Below are positions 32,104 to 42,888 of a stretch of DNA of 64,000 bases, piece after piece. Within the stretch, counting starts at the first letter, position 1; each line of letters begins with the position of its first letter. Source of the stretch: Arachis hypogaea (taxonomy: Eukaryota; Streptophyta; Magnoliopsida; Fabales; Fabaceae); NCBI RefSeq assembly GCF_003086295.3, contig NC_092046.1, positions 106,681,363-106,745,362 on the forward strand. Reading direction: 5' to 3'. The position numbers and the translations under genes were made by a program. The notes below the pieces were generated by a model, which saw nothing but the letters and a program-made list of their open reading frames with translations, had not been told where the DNA came from and searched no databases.

Positions 32104-34391
32104 TCACAGATACTCAGAACATGATAATGGCCTCTCAACACCAAATTTAGAGTTTGGTTGTGGCCTCCTAACACCAAACTTAGAGTTTGAATGTGGGGAT
32201 TTTGTTTGACTTTTCATTGAGAGAAGCTTTTCATGCTTTATCTCTATGGTTACAGAGGGAGATCCTTGAGCTTTAAACACAAGGGAGTCCTCATTCACTT
32301 GAAGGACCAATTCTCCTCTGTCAACATCAATCACAGCTTTTGCTATGGCTAGGAAGGGTCTGCCAAGGATGATGAATTCATCCATACATTTTCCAGTGTC
32401 TAGGATTATGAAATCAGCAGGGATGTAGTGTGCTTCAACCTTTACCAAGACATCCTCTACAAGTCCATAAGCCTGTTTTCTTGAATTTTCTGCCATCTCT
32501 AGTGAGATTCTTGCAGCTTGTACCTCAAGGATTCCTAGCTTATCCATTACAGAGAGGGGCATGAGGTTTATGCTTGACCCTAGGTCACACAAGGCCTTCT
32601 CAAAGGTCATGGTGCCTACAGTACAAGGTATTGAGAACTTTTCAGGATCTTGTCTCTTTTGAGGTAATCTCTGCCTAGTCAAGTCATCAAGTTCTTTGGT
32701 GAGCAAGAGGGGTTCATCCTCCCAAGTCTCATCACCAAATAACTTGGTGTTTAGCTTCATGATTGCTCCAAGGTACTTAGCAACTTATTTTTCAGTAACA
32801 TCTTCATCCTCTTCAGAGGAAGAATACTTATCAGAGCTCATGAATGGCAAAAATAAATTCAATGGAATCTCTATGGTCTCAGTGGGAGCCTCAGATTCCC
32901 ATGGTTCCTCATTAGGAAACTTCTTGGAGGCCAGTGGACGTCCATTGAGGTCTTCCTCAGTGGAGATCACTGCCTCTTCCTCCTCTCCAGGTTCGGCCGT
33001 GTGGGTTATGTTGATGGTCTTGCACTCTCCTTTTGGATTCTCTTCTGTATTGCTTGGAAGAGTACTAGGAGGGAGTTCAGTAACTTTCTTACTCAGCTGA
33101 CCCACTTGTGCCTCCAAATTTCTAATGGAGGACCTTGTTTCAGTCATGAAACTTTGAGTGGTTTTAATTAAATCAGAGACTACAGTTGCTAATTCAGAGT
33201 GGTTCTGCTTAGAATTCTCTGTTTGTTGCTGAGAAGATGATGGAAAAGGTTTGCCATTGCTAAACCTATTTCTTCCACCATTATTGTTGTTGAAGCCTTG
33301 TTGAGGCCTCTATTGATCCTTCCATGAGAGGTTTGGATGATTTCTCCATGAAGGATTATAGGTGTTTCCATAGGATTCTCCCATGTAATTCACCTCTTCC
33401 ATTGCTGGGTTCTCAGGATCATAAGCTTCTTCTTCAGATGAAGCTTCTTTGGTATTGACTGTTGCTGCTTGCATTCCAGACAGACTCTAAGAAATCATAT
33501 TGACTTGCTGAGTCAATATTTTGTTCTGAGCCAATATGGCATTCAGAGTATCAATCTCAAGAACTCCTTTCTTCTGATTTGTCCCATTATTCACATGATT
33601 CCTTTCAGAAGTGTACATGAATTGGTTATAGCTTCTGCAAGCGTCTTCTTCAGATGAAGAGATCCTCCAGCAGAGCTGTCCAATGACATCTTGGACAGTT
33701 CAGACAGACCATCATAGAAGATACCTATGATGCTCCACTCTGAAAGCATGTCAGAAGGACACCTTCTGATCAATTGCTTGTACCTTTCCTAAGTTTCATA
33801 GAGGGATTCACCTTCCTTCTGTCTAAAGGTTTGGACTTCCACTCTAAGCTTACTCAATTTTTGAGGTGGAAAGAACTTTGCCAAGAAGGCATTGACTAGC
33901 TTTTCCCAAGAGTTCAGGCTTTCTTTAGGTTGTGAATCCAACCATATTCTAGCTCTGTCTCTTACAGCAAAGGGAAAAAGCATAAGTCTATAGACCTCGG
34001 GATCAACCCCATTAGTCTTGACAGTGTCACAGATTTGCAAGAATTCACCTAAGAATTGATGAGGATCTTCTAATGGAAGTCCATGAAACTTGCAATTCTG
34101 TTGCATTAGAGAAACTAATTGAGGCTTAAGCTCAAAGTTATTTTCTCCAATGGCAGGGATTGAGATGCTTCTCCTATAGAAGTCAGGAGTAGGTGAAGTA
34201 AAGTCACCAAGCACCTTCCTTGCATTGTTGGCATTGTTGTTATTTTTGGCTGCCATGGCTTCTTATTTGAAAAGTTCTGTTAGGTCCTCTATAAAGAGTT
34301 GTACATTAGTTTCTCTTAGCTTTCTCTTCAAGGTCCTTTCAGGTTCAGGATCAGCTTCAACAAGAATGCCTTTGTCCTTGCTCCTGCTCAT
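32104..34391 (-). pseudogene. gag-protease of outer A (Athila-like), broken
   Basis: ATG at 34391. Same domain order as inner A: FELKPQLVSLMQQN, RARIWLDSQPK, FFPPQKLSKLRVEVQTF, then protease around CDLGSSINLMPLSVMDKLG and FIILGRPFLA. Breaks: TAA near 34265; TAG near 33789 where inner A has TGG (EAWERY); a short deletion with frameshift near 33620; a frameshift near 33190; TAA near 32785 where inner A has CAA (EEQVAKY). The C-terminus keeps two NSKFGV repeats. About 85% similar to inner A protein by eye. It is more decayed than the inner copy, as its age predicts. No pol follows. Confidence 0.85.
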
Positions 34392-35104
34392 ATGAAAGGA
34401 GAGGAGAAGAAAATATGGAATCCTCTATGTCACGGTATAGAGATTCCTTGAGGTGTCAGAGGTAAAGAAGAATAGAAGGAGAAGGTAGAGAAGAAAGAAT
34501 TCGAACTTATCAAGAGGGATAGAGTTCGAATTGTACATTGAGGAGGAGTGTTAGTCCATAAATAGAAGGATGTGGGAAGAGGGGAAGAATTTTCGAAAAT
34601 AAAGTAAAAAGATTTTGAAATAATTAAGAGCAATTTTGAAAATTTGGTAAATGATTTTCGAAAACTAAGATTGGGAAAGAAATTAAGTGATTTTTGAAAA
34701 AGATTTTGAAATTAGAAATAAAAAAGGTATGATTGAAAATTAATTTTGAAAAATATGTGATTGAAAAGATATGATTGAGAAGATATGATTGAAAATCAAA
34801 TTAAAAAGAAGAAATTTTTTAAAATTAAAGTTGATTACTTGACCAACAAGAAATTAAAAGATATGATTCTAGAATTAAAACTTTTGATCCTTTCTTAATA
34901 GGCAAGGAACAACTTGAAAGTTTTGAATTAAATTACTAATTGTAGCAAGGATTTTCGAAAATAGTAATAAAAAAATTGAAAAGAAATTGATTTTGAAAAG
35001 ATATGATTGAAAAGATATGATTTAAAAAAATTTGATTTTGAAAAATTATGAAAATTTGAAAAAGATTTGAATTAAAAACAAAATCTTCCCTCTAGTGTCC
35101 ACCT

Positions 35105-35244
35105 GGCGTTAAACGCCCAGAATGGCATCCATTCTGGCGTTTAACACCCAAAATGCTACCTTTTTGGGCGTTTAACGCCTAGCCAGGCACCTTGGCTGGC
35201 GTTTAAATGCCAGTTTTCCTTCTTCACTGGGCGTTTTGAACGCC
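35105..35244. repeat. Extra 31-bp palindrome array in outer A leader
   Basis: Units at 35105, 35136, 35167, 35198 and 35230 (steps 31, 31, 31, 32; the 32 follows a 14-bp unit). It lies between PBS and gag, a place where inner A has no array. Confidence 0.9.
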
Positions 35245-35762
35245 CAGCTTTTTCTGTGTAATTCCTCTGCTGAATGTTCTGAATCTTCAATTCTCTGTGT
35301 TATTGACTTGAAAAGACACAATTTTAAAATTTTTTTTGAATTTTTAATGATGAGAAACAATAAAAAAAATGCAACTAAGATCAAATAAACAATGCATGCA
35401 AGACATCAAACTTAGAAGTTTGTATACTAAGGACTATAACAATTTAAAAATGCATGTAAGAAACAACAAAAGACACAAAATAAGAGAAATTAAAGATCAG
35501 AGTATTGAAATCATCAAGAACAACTTGAAGATCAATGAAGAACATAATGCATAGATTCGAAAAATGCAAGAAGAATAAAGACATGCAATTGACACCAAAC
35601 TTAAAAATTGACACTTGACTCAAACAAGAAACACAAAATATTTTTGGTTTTTATGATTTTATAAATTTTTTTTATGATTTTCGAAAATTATATGGAAAAA
35701 GAGAAAAAGGACTTCAAAATTTTTAATGAGAATTCCAAGAATCATGCAATGTTAGTCTAAAA

Positions 35763-35985
35763 CTCCGGTCCAGGAATTAGACATGCCTTACTAGCCAGCC
35801 AAGCTTTCAGTGAAAGCTTCGGTCCAAAACACTAGACATGGCCAATGGCCAGCCAAGCTTTAGCAAATCATTACTTTCAACAGCAAGATTGATAGAAATC
35901 AACAAGCCCTTGTGATGATAAGTTGAAACCCCGGTCCAAAAGATTAGACATGGCTTCTCAGCCAGCCAGACTTCAACAAATCATC
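35763..35985. repeat. CGGTCCA...CAGCCA direct repeats in outer A leader
   Basis: Three copies of a roughly 40-bp unit, CGGTCCARRARN-TTAGACATGGC then a variable part and CCAGCCAAGCTT, at about 35767, 35820 and 35932. Absent from inner A. Confidence 0.7.
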
Positions 35986-36147
35986 ATGAAACTCTAGAAT
36001 TCATTCTTAAAAACTCTAAAGAACAAAATAGAAATACAAAATTTTTTTGAAATTTTTCAAAAATTAAAAAGTAATAAGCTTAAACATAAAATAAAATTAC
36101 CTAATCTGAGCAACAAGATGAACCGTCAGTTGTCCAAACTCGAACAA

Positions 36148-36165
36148 TCCCCGGCAGCGGCGCCA
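36148..36165 (-). promoter_or_regulatory. Second, internal copy of the PBS (outer A)
   Basis: Minus strand TGGCGCCGCTGCCGGGGA, one mismatch to tRNA-Asp, followed like the true PBS by AAAAACTTGG on the plus side. It lies 96 bp inside the functional PBS. The sequence between contains further broken copies (GTTGCCGGACC, TTGTTGCCGAAA). Confidence 0.75.
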
Positions 36166-36243
36166 AAAACTTGGTGTTGTTGCCGGACCAAAAACATGGC
36201 ACTGTTGTTGCCGAAAACAAATGCGAAATTGTTGTTCGTTCCC

Positions 36244-36261
36244 TCCCCGGCAACGGCGCCA
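36244..36261 (-). promoter_or_regulatory. Primer binding site of outer A (tRNA-Asp)
   Basis: Minus strand TGGCGCCGTTGCCGGGGA, a perfect match, six bases from the LTR end. Confidence 0.92.
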
Positions 36262-36267
36262 AAAACT

Positions 36268-37913
36268 TGGTGCACGAAATTGTGATCATCAATGGCGCCA
36301 ACAGCTTGGTACGCACAATTGTAATCTCAACTCTTTGTCACAACTCCGCACAACTAACCATCAAGTGCACTGGGTCGTCCAAGTAATAAACCTTACGTGA
36401 GTAAGGGTCGATCCCATGGAGATTATCGGCTTGAAGCAAGCTATGATCATCTTGTAAATCTCAGTCAGGCGGATTCAAATGGTTATGGAGAATTGATAAT
36501 TAAAAGATGAATAAAACATAAAATAAAGATAGAGATACTTATGTAATTCATTGGTAGGAATTTCAGATAAGCGTATGAAGATGCTTTGTTCCTTCTGAAC
36601 CTCTGCTTTCCTATTGCCTTCTTCCAATCATTCATACTCCTTTCCATGGCAAGCTTTATGTTGGGCATCACCGTTGTCAATGGCTACTTCCCGTCCTCTC
36701 AGTGAAAATGTTCCAAATACGCTGTCACCGCACGGCTAATCATCTGTCGGTTCTCGATCATGTTGGAATAGGATCTATTGATCCTTTTGCGTCTGTCACT
36801 ATGCCCAACGCTCGCGAGTTTGAAGCTTGTCATAGTCATCCCTTCCCAGATCCTACTCGGAATACCACAGACAAGGTTTAGACTTTCCGGATCTCAGGAA
36901 TGGCCGCCAATAATTCTAGCCTATACCACGAAGGTTCTAATCTTAGAGTAGAAACCCAAGAGATATACATTCAAGCTTGTTTGCATGTAGAACGGAAGTG
37001 GTTGTCAGGCACGCGTTCATAAGTGAGAATAGTGATGAGTGTCACGGATCATCACATTCATCAGGTTAAAGAATGAGTGTATATCTTAGAGAAGAAGTAG
37101 GCGTGAATTGAATAGAAAAACAATATTACTTTGCATTAATTCATGAGGAATAGCAGAGCTCCACACCTTAATCTATGGTGTGTAGAAACTCTGCCGTTGA
37201 AGATACATAAGAACAAAAGGTCTAGGCATGGTCGAATGGCCAGCCTCCCAAAGCGCGAACATACAATTTCCAAGATGAAAAGTATGATCCAATGTGTAAA
37301 ATACAATAGCAAAAGGTCCTATTTGTAGAAAACTAGTAACCTAGGGTTTACAGAAATGAGTAAATGATGCAGAATCCACTTCTGGGCCCATTTGGTGTGT
37401 GCTTGGGCTGAGCATTGAAGCTTTCACGTGTAGAGACTTTTCTTGGAGTTAAACGATAACTTTTGTGCCAGTTTGGGCGTTTAACTCCAGCTTTTATGCC
37501 AGTTTTGGCGTTTTGACGCCAGAATTTCTATGCTGACTTGGAACGCCAGTTTGGGCCATCAAATCTCGGGCAAAGTATGGACCATTATATATTGTTGGAA
37601 AGCTCAGAATGTCTAATTTCCAACACAATTGAGAGCGTGCCAATTGAGCTTACTTAGCTCTTGAAAATCCACTTCGAGTGTAGGGAGGTTAGAATCCAAC
37701 AGCATCTACAGTCCTTTTTCAGCTTTTAAATCAGATTTTTGCTCAGGCCCTCAATTTCAGCCAGAAAATACCTGAAATCACAGAAAAATGCACAAACTCA
37801 TAGTAAAGTCCCAAAATGTAATTTTTATTTAAAAACTAATAAAAACATAATAAAAACTAACTAAAAATATACTAAAAACAATGTCAAAAAGCGTATAAAT
37901 TATCCGCTCATCA
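36268..37913 (-). mobile_element. Outer A 5' LTR
   Basis: Minus start TGATGAGCGG at 37913, end ...TGCACCA at 36268, 1,646 bp, about 96% identical to 7442-9612 without its insertion. The TATA position is TACAAATA (37320-37327, minus), as in the partner LTR. Palindrome units near 37446-37550 are degenerate. Confidence 0.88.
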
Positions 37914-37918
37914 AGAAG

Positions 37919-37946
37919 CACACATTGGAGTGTGCGTGCACACAAC
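37919..37946 (+). mobile_element. Element B 3' LTR, piece 2
   Basis: The 28 bp between outer A (with its TSD) and element E. It contains one palindrome (GTGCGTGCACAC). Its last five bases ACAAC are E's target duplication. Confidence 0.8.
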
Positions 37947-38851
37947 TGATGTGTGGAAAACGATCCAACACAAAACTCACCGGCAAGTGCACCGGGTCGC
38001 ATCAAGTAATAATAACTCACAGGAGTGAGGTCGATCCCACAGGGATTGAAGGATTGAGCAATTTTAGTTTAGTGGTTGATTTAGTCAAGCGAATCAAGAT
38101 TTGGTTGAGTGATTTGTGATTTGCAAAATTTAGATTGCATGGAAAGTAAAGGGAATGGGTAAATTGCATTGAATTTAAAGAGAACTGAAATTTAAAGTGC
38201 TGAATCTTAAAGAACAAGAAATTAAATGGCAGAAACTTAGAACGCAAGAAATGTAAATTGCAGAATCTTAAAGTGCAAGAAATGTAAGTGGCTTAAATTG
38301 TAAAGGGAATTGGGAATTGGATTTGCAGAAATTAAACAAGGAAAAGTAAAATTCAACAAACAGAAGAATAAAAGATGGCTTGGATTGAACCGGATCTAAA
38401 ACGGAAATGTAAATGAACATGAAAAGCGTTCAACAGAGAAAGTAAAATGATAATTCAGATCTCAGGACCCAAGAGACTAGATAACCAAGTCTAGATCTCA
38501 ATGCCTTCCTAGATCCAACAAGAACAATTGCAAAGGAATTGTAAATTGTAAATTGCAGAGAAAGTAGAAGACAGAAGCAATTAACCAAAATGGAAATTTA
38601 ATTATGCAGTAAAATGAAACAGAGAGATCTCAGGATGAGATTGAAACAGATTTCCTTCAATTCTCCAACCTAAGATCCAAGACAAGGAAAGCAAAGAGTG
38701 CTGGGCAAGAACAAGGAAGAAGAGAGATCAATTCTCCTCCCAAATTCTCTTGAATTAAAACAACAATGCCAAGAAATGTAAAGTGAGCTCTCTACTAAGT
38801 GTACAAATCAAAACCGAAAAGAAAGCTCTCTTAAAAACTTAAATCCTATAC

Positions 38852-38859
38852 TATTTATA
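38852..38859 (-). promoter_or_regulatory. TATA box in E 3' LTR
   Basis: TATAAATA on the minus strand in the context AGTGTATAAATAGTATAGG. It is conserved in the 5' LTR at 48014-48021. Confidence 0.6.
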
Positions 38860-38995
38860 CACTTTCTTCAAATGGTCTTCAAGCCTTCAATTGGGCCTTT
38901 GCTCTTGATGGAATTGGGTTGATAGAGGCCTTGGTTGATTGCTCTTGGAGTTTGGAGAAGAACCGAAGTGAACCGGGTTTGGAATCATGAAAGCT

Positions 38996-39510
38996 TGAGT
39001 AAAAGTTTGAGTAAAAGTTTGAGGCAAACTTTTACTCAAACTTTTCATATCAGCCACCCCATCTTTGTTGATACCAACGTTTGAGCCAAAGTTTGGGGTC
39101 AAACTTTTGCTCAAACGTTGGCTCCCCCTTGCACACTCATGGCGCCAACGTTTGCCAAAAAGTTTGAGGCAAACGTTGGCGCAAGATTTTGCTCTCCAGG
39201 GTGTGTTGTTCATGGCGCCAACGTTTGCCAAAAAGTTTGAGGCAAACGTTAGCGCAAACTTTTGCTCTCCAGGGTGTTGATTTGTGATGCCAAAAGTTTG
39301 CCAAAAAGTTTGAGGCAAACTTTTGCTCAAGCTTTTTGCCCAAAAGTTTGCCAAAAAGTTTGAGGCAAACTTTTGCTCAAGCGTTTTGCCCAAAAGTTTG
39401 CACAAAAGTTTGAGGCAAACTTTTGGTCAAGCTTTTTGCTCCCTGGTTCGTTTTCACTTATTCCAAAAGTTTGAGCTAAAGTTTGAGGCAAACTTTTGCT
39501 CAAACTTTTT
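38996..39510. repeat. AAAGTTTGAGGCAAAC repeat array in E 3' LTR
   Basis: Repeated units of GTTTGCCAAAAAGTTTGAGGC then AAACGTTGGCGC or AAACTTTTGCTC, forming long inverted repeats such as GCCAACGTTTGCC...GGCAAACGTTGGC. Two near-identical units of about 80 bp (39141-39280) and shorter units to 39510. It has one unit more than the partner LTR. Confidence 0.85.
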
Positions 39511-39814
39511 GTTCTCTCTTCCTCCTAGCCATTCCTTCTTGCTTCAACCTTTCTCCAAGCTTTCTTCACCTATCATTAATCAACCAAACACATCAAAGCT
39601 ATGCTCAAAATCATGAGATATTCATTCTTTCATAGTATGTGACAATTATAGCATAAAACCTCATGAAATTGCATTAATTCATCTATGGTTGATTAAATCA
39701 AAGGAAGCATGAAAATCTACCCAATTGGCTTGCTTGTGGCTCAAGAAAGTGCATAATTCAATTGAAAACATAAGAAAAAGGCTAGTGAAACTAGGCTAAG
39801 ATGACTTGTCATCA

Positions 39815-40444
39815 ACAACCACCTGTGCGTACGCACAAAAGCCACAAAACCATGTGTGCGTACGCACGACAACCTGTGCGTACGCACAAGCGGAAAATCA
39901 GCATGTGTGCGGACGCACACACCTGTGCGTCCGCACATGTCCCAGCGTGTGACCTCATTAATGCAAATCGCTGGGGGCGATTTCTGGGCCTCCAGGGCCC
40001 AATTTTGGGACTTTCTGAAGCTGATTCTTCCTATATTAGACAAGGTCTCACTCAATGTGATGGGGGGAGCAATTAGGGTTTAGTTTAGCATAATGTAGTT
40101 CATTTTCTAGAGAGAGAAGCTCCCCCTTCTCTCTAGAACCTAGGGTTTTTAGTTTAATTTCTATGTAGTTTCTCTTTTAATTCTTGTTTTCATCTAGTTT
40201 CTTCTACTTTTCTTTATTTTATTGTCTTAATTTCCTTGTTTATCTTGTTAATTTCTCATTTTATTTGTCCTTTATGTTTATGCACACTCTTGTTACTTTA
40301 ATTTACATTTAATGCAATTTTATGTTTTATGTCATTTATTGCTTCATTGAGTTGCTATCTTTATTTTCCTTGCTTGGTAGATATAGCATTTATTATTTTT
40401 TGTCATTTTATCATGCTTTCTTTACATGCCCACCAAGTGTTTGA
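39815..40444 (+). repeat. Duplicated block of B 3' LTR inside element E
   Basis: Starts with E's TSD ACAAC and runs through B LTR sequence, matching 48927-49537 nearly base for base (a 22-bp indel and a few substitutions). It includes palindromes GTGCGTACGCAC at 39825, 39856, 39876 and 39907 (steps 31, 20, 31). It ends at AGTGTTTGA, where E internal sequence begins. It stands where E's PPT should be. Confidence 0.8.
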
Positions 40445-41358
40445 TGTGGATATGTAAACACTCACTTCTTATTGACTCTTAAGCCTAGAAAGTATCCTTC
40501 AAGCTTCAAATAACATACTGCTATGACCTCTCATTATTCCTTTATCCTTGGCTATTATTTTGTTCATAAGCTTTATTTGAGTGTCATGTGTAGCAAGTTC
40601 ATTTTCTTTTCTTTATACTTGACACATTATTCACTATAGACACTTGCCTCACATTCCTTCTTAAAACATTGATGCCCAGCACCTCTTTGGGCTACTAAAT
40701 GCCTTGTAGTTAGGTTGCTCTTGATAGTGGACTTTCGGCTGATGATCCCGGGTTAGTTAACCCAAGTCACCGAGTGTTGATGCACTCCAAAGAGCTTAGT
40801 AGTCCAAGCAGATCCTAATACAAAGACACCACAGGCATATATTCTAAGGTTCAAGCTATTGGTGTCCAGCTATGTTTCTTTTTGTTTTCTTTTGTTCTGC
40901 CACTCTTTGGCTATTTCTTTTTCTCCCCTTTTTTCTTTCTTTTTGTTTTTCTTTCTAACCAAGGATTTTTATTTGATTGAGATTCATAGACAGTAGGCCA
41001 CTTTCTACTTAGAGGGAGACATCCTAGTTCTCTTATTCACTAAAAGTGAGCTATCATACAATCACACATACATACCACCACTTGCTTTTATTGTACTTCT
41101 GTCTAACAGAGAACTATCTCACTTCACATTCAAACATTCCTTTTATTGAATTGAAAATGCAGGGGACAAAGCATGCTTTTTGTTCAGTGAAAGTAAACAC
41201 ACAAGCACACACATAGGCTAGCTTACTTATTTTAAGAGAAACAAACATAATGTAAAGACTATTAATTAAAATAACTACTTAAAGATGCAAAGACAACATA
41301 AAACAGATACAATGCATGCTTTTTCTTTGTAGTGATGAACAAGGAGCAAGTCCACCTT
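40445..41358 (-). other. 3' non-coding region of element E
   Basis: Between the accessory ORF end and the B-derived block. It resembles the 3' region of A in style (...GATCCCGGGTTAGTTAACCC near 40746-40765, an inverted repeat). No ORF. The terminal part with the PPT is missing. Confidence 0.55.
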
Positions 41359-42888
41359 TCATTTGTTATGCTTTTTCTTTCTTCTTTCATACACTTGGTT
41401 GCTGGTGTTCCCTGTATCCATGTCTGTTGTCTGTTGATCCTGCCAGAAACCAGCTCTATTCATCGCTTCCTCTACTCTATCTTCAAGCTTCATAGCATTG
41501 CTTACTTCTATCTCACTTCTCCTTTTGAAGAATTCATCAAAAGTTGGAAAAGCTGGATCCATGTTGTGCAGATGCTCTCCAATATAGTTCAGCTTGATTT
41601 GACTATTTATGTTGTAGTCGGCTTGGACTTCATATCTTGCATCTTGGAGTGTTGTGAACTCTTTGAGAGCCCTCAAATTTTCAGCTTACATTTATTCCAA
41701 CTTTCCAAATGATTCATGAGATTGAAAAGCATGCTCTTCTTGCATCACAAGGAATTTTGACTCAAATTCACTTTGTTTGTTCATCATTCTTAGCTCCCGT
41801 TCTTCTTGCTCTTGTTGGTTTTTCATGTATAGTGAATGGTATTCCTCTTGCCTTTCTTCAATTCTCATGTACTGTTGTGATAATCTTCCAATTGCTTCCT
41901 GCATCTGAGTCATGTCCAGATTGTTATGTAGGGAAATGTGCTGCTGTTCCTCCTCCTCTTGTGGCTCTTCTTCCTCTTGTAACTCATCTTCCTCCATTGG
42001 TTCTTCTCTTTGCCTTCTTCCATGTGGTCTTCGGCCTTGATGTGCTTCAGGAGCCATCATCATTCTTTCAATGGTTATAGGCATGCCTTGGCTCAACCAC
42101 GTTGGATTCTCCTCTTCCATTGGCACTTTAGCCTTTGCACACAACCTCCAAATGGTACTTGGATAGTATAACCAAGACCCGGCCGAGTTCTTCTCAGCAA
42201 GCTTTTGAATGTCTTTTGCCAGGATTTCATGAACTTTTACCTCTCCTCCCACTATGATGCAATGCAACATAACAGCTATCTTCCTGTTAACTTCTGAGGT
42301 GTTTACTGTGCCTAGAATTGATCTTTTCAACAACTCATACCATCCCTTTGCTTCCGGGGTAAGGTTACCTCTCTTCAGATACTTGTATTTGTTCTTGTCA
42401 TCTCCTTCCCACTCTGAGCTCTCCATACAAATATCTCTAGCAATCCCATCATAATCCAGATCACCATTTACCCTTTGGTGGTATCCCGGTTCACTAAAGC
42501 GGACTGATTTTAGTCCCAAGACTTTCTGGATGGCCTCCGAGCTAAAGTCTACTTCCACTCCCCGCACATAGCTCTTGTATGTTGGAGCCTCACTCATGTC
42601 AAACCTTGAGACATTGGCATAGAACTCTCTTATTATGTTAGCATTGATCCGGGTGATTGGTGATATGAGTTCTTCCCACCTCCTTTTTCGAATTTTGTCC
42701 TTCATTTCTTGGCATCCATCATCCGGCAGCAAGAGTGGAATTTCTGGATATATCTTCTTCTCATTCATCCATTCAATTTGCATCTGATGGTACCGAGATT
42801 TGAATCTCCATCGGTCATATTCAGGGGTGCTCTCCTCCACCATGGGATCTTTCCCTTTTCTTCGTTTGGTTCTTGAGGAAGAGGCCAT
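41359..42888 (-). pseudogene. Accessory ORF of element E ('putative plant transposon protein' type)
   Basis: ATG at 42888 (MASSSRTKRRKGKD). The first 398 codons are open to a TAA at 41692-41694. A second in-frame TAA follows one codon later, then the frame continues to 41359. Both stops are one step from CAA. Basic N-terminus; core NANIIREFYANV at about residues 87-98; VRGVEVDFSSEAIQKVLGLK; AKGWYELLKRSI; GGEVKVHEILAKD; then a QE-rich acidic stretch and a predicted coiled coil (QEAIGRLSQQYMRIEERQEE). The post-stop part has a DPAFPTFDEFFKRR block. It occupies the place of the third ORF (env-like) in Athila, but I see no signal peptide or membrane segment. Function unknown. The 398-residue upstream product may still be made. 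Confidence 0.75.

Larger units (their letters stand above)
34392..36147 (-). other. Leader of outer A
   Basis: AT-rich with TTTGAAAAAGAT-type repeats (34570-35060) like inner A. It also holds a palindrome array (35105-35244) and a 3-copy direct repeat (35763-35985) that inner A lacks. Confidence 0.6.
7442..37913 (-). mobile_element. Outer element A: non-autonomous Athila-like, with three nested insertions
   Basis: The outer pair of A-type LTRs (7442-9612 and 36268-37913) belongs to one element. They share diagnostic sequence absent from the inner pair, and the whole is bounded by a perfect 5-bp TSD AGAAG (7437-7441 and 37914-37918). Read right to left: 5' LTR, duplicated PBS, long AT-rich leader, gag-protease (broken), palindrome array, inner A insertion, accessory ORF split by C, PPT, 3' LTR carrying the mini-insertion. 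Without the insertions the element is about 10.6 kb. There is no RT, RNase H or integrase coding. The LTR start recalls the abundant retrovirus-like FIDEL family of peanut; that name is tentative. Confidence 0.9.
37947..39814 (-). mobile_element. Element E 3' LTR
   Basis: Minus start TGATGACAAGTCATC at 39814, end ...TTTCCACACATCA at 37947, 1,868 bp. It is followed on the right by ACAAC and B sequence instead of a PPT. TATAAATA lies at 38852-38859 (minus). Confidence 0.85.

Noticed and set aside
21740..37913. LTR-internal-LTR-internal-LTR tandem array from unequal crossing over
   Set aside because: The LTRs pair as 7442-9612 with 36268-37913 and as 21740-23410 with 29561-31230 by shared sequence, and each pair has its own target duplication. 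Nesting explains it without recombination.
38887..39405. 172-residue ORF rich in QTFWQTF / FASNFLAN repeats, and its copy at 48049-48615
   Set aside because: It is the translation of the E LTR repeat array (GTTTGAGGCAAAC units), not a protein gene. Unit number differs between the two LTRs and all frames show the same repeat.
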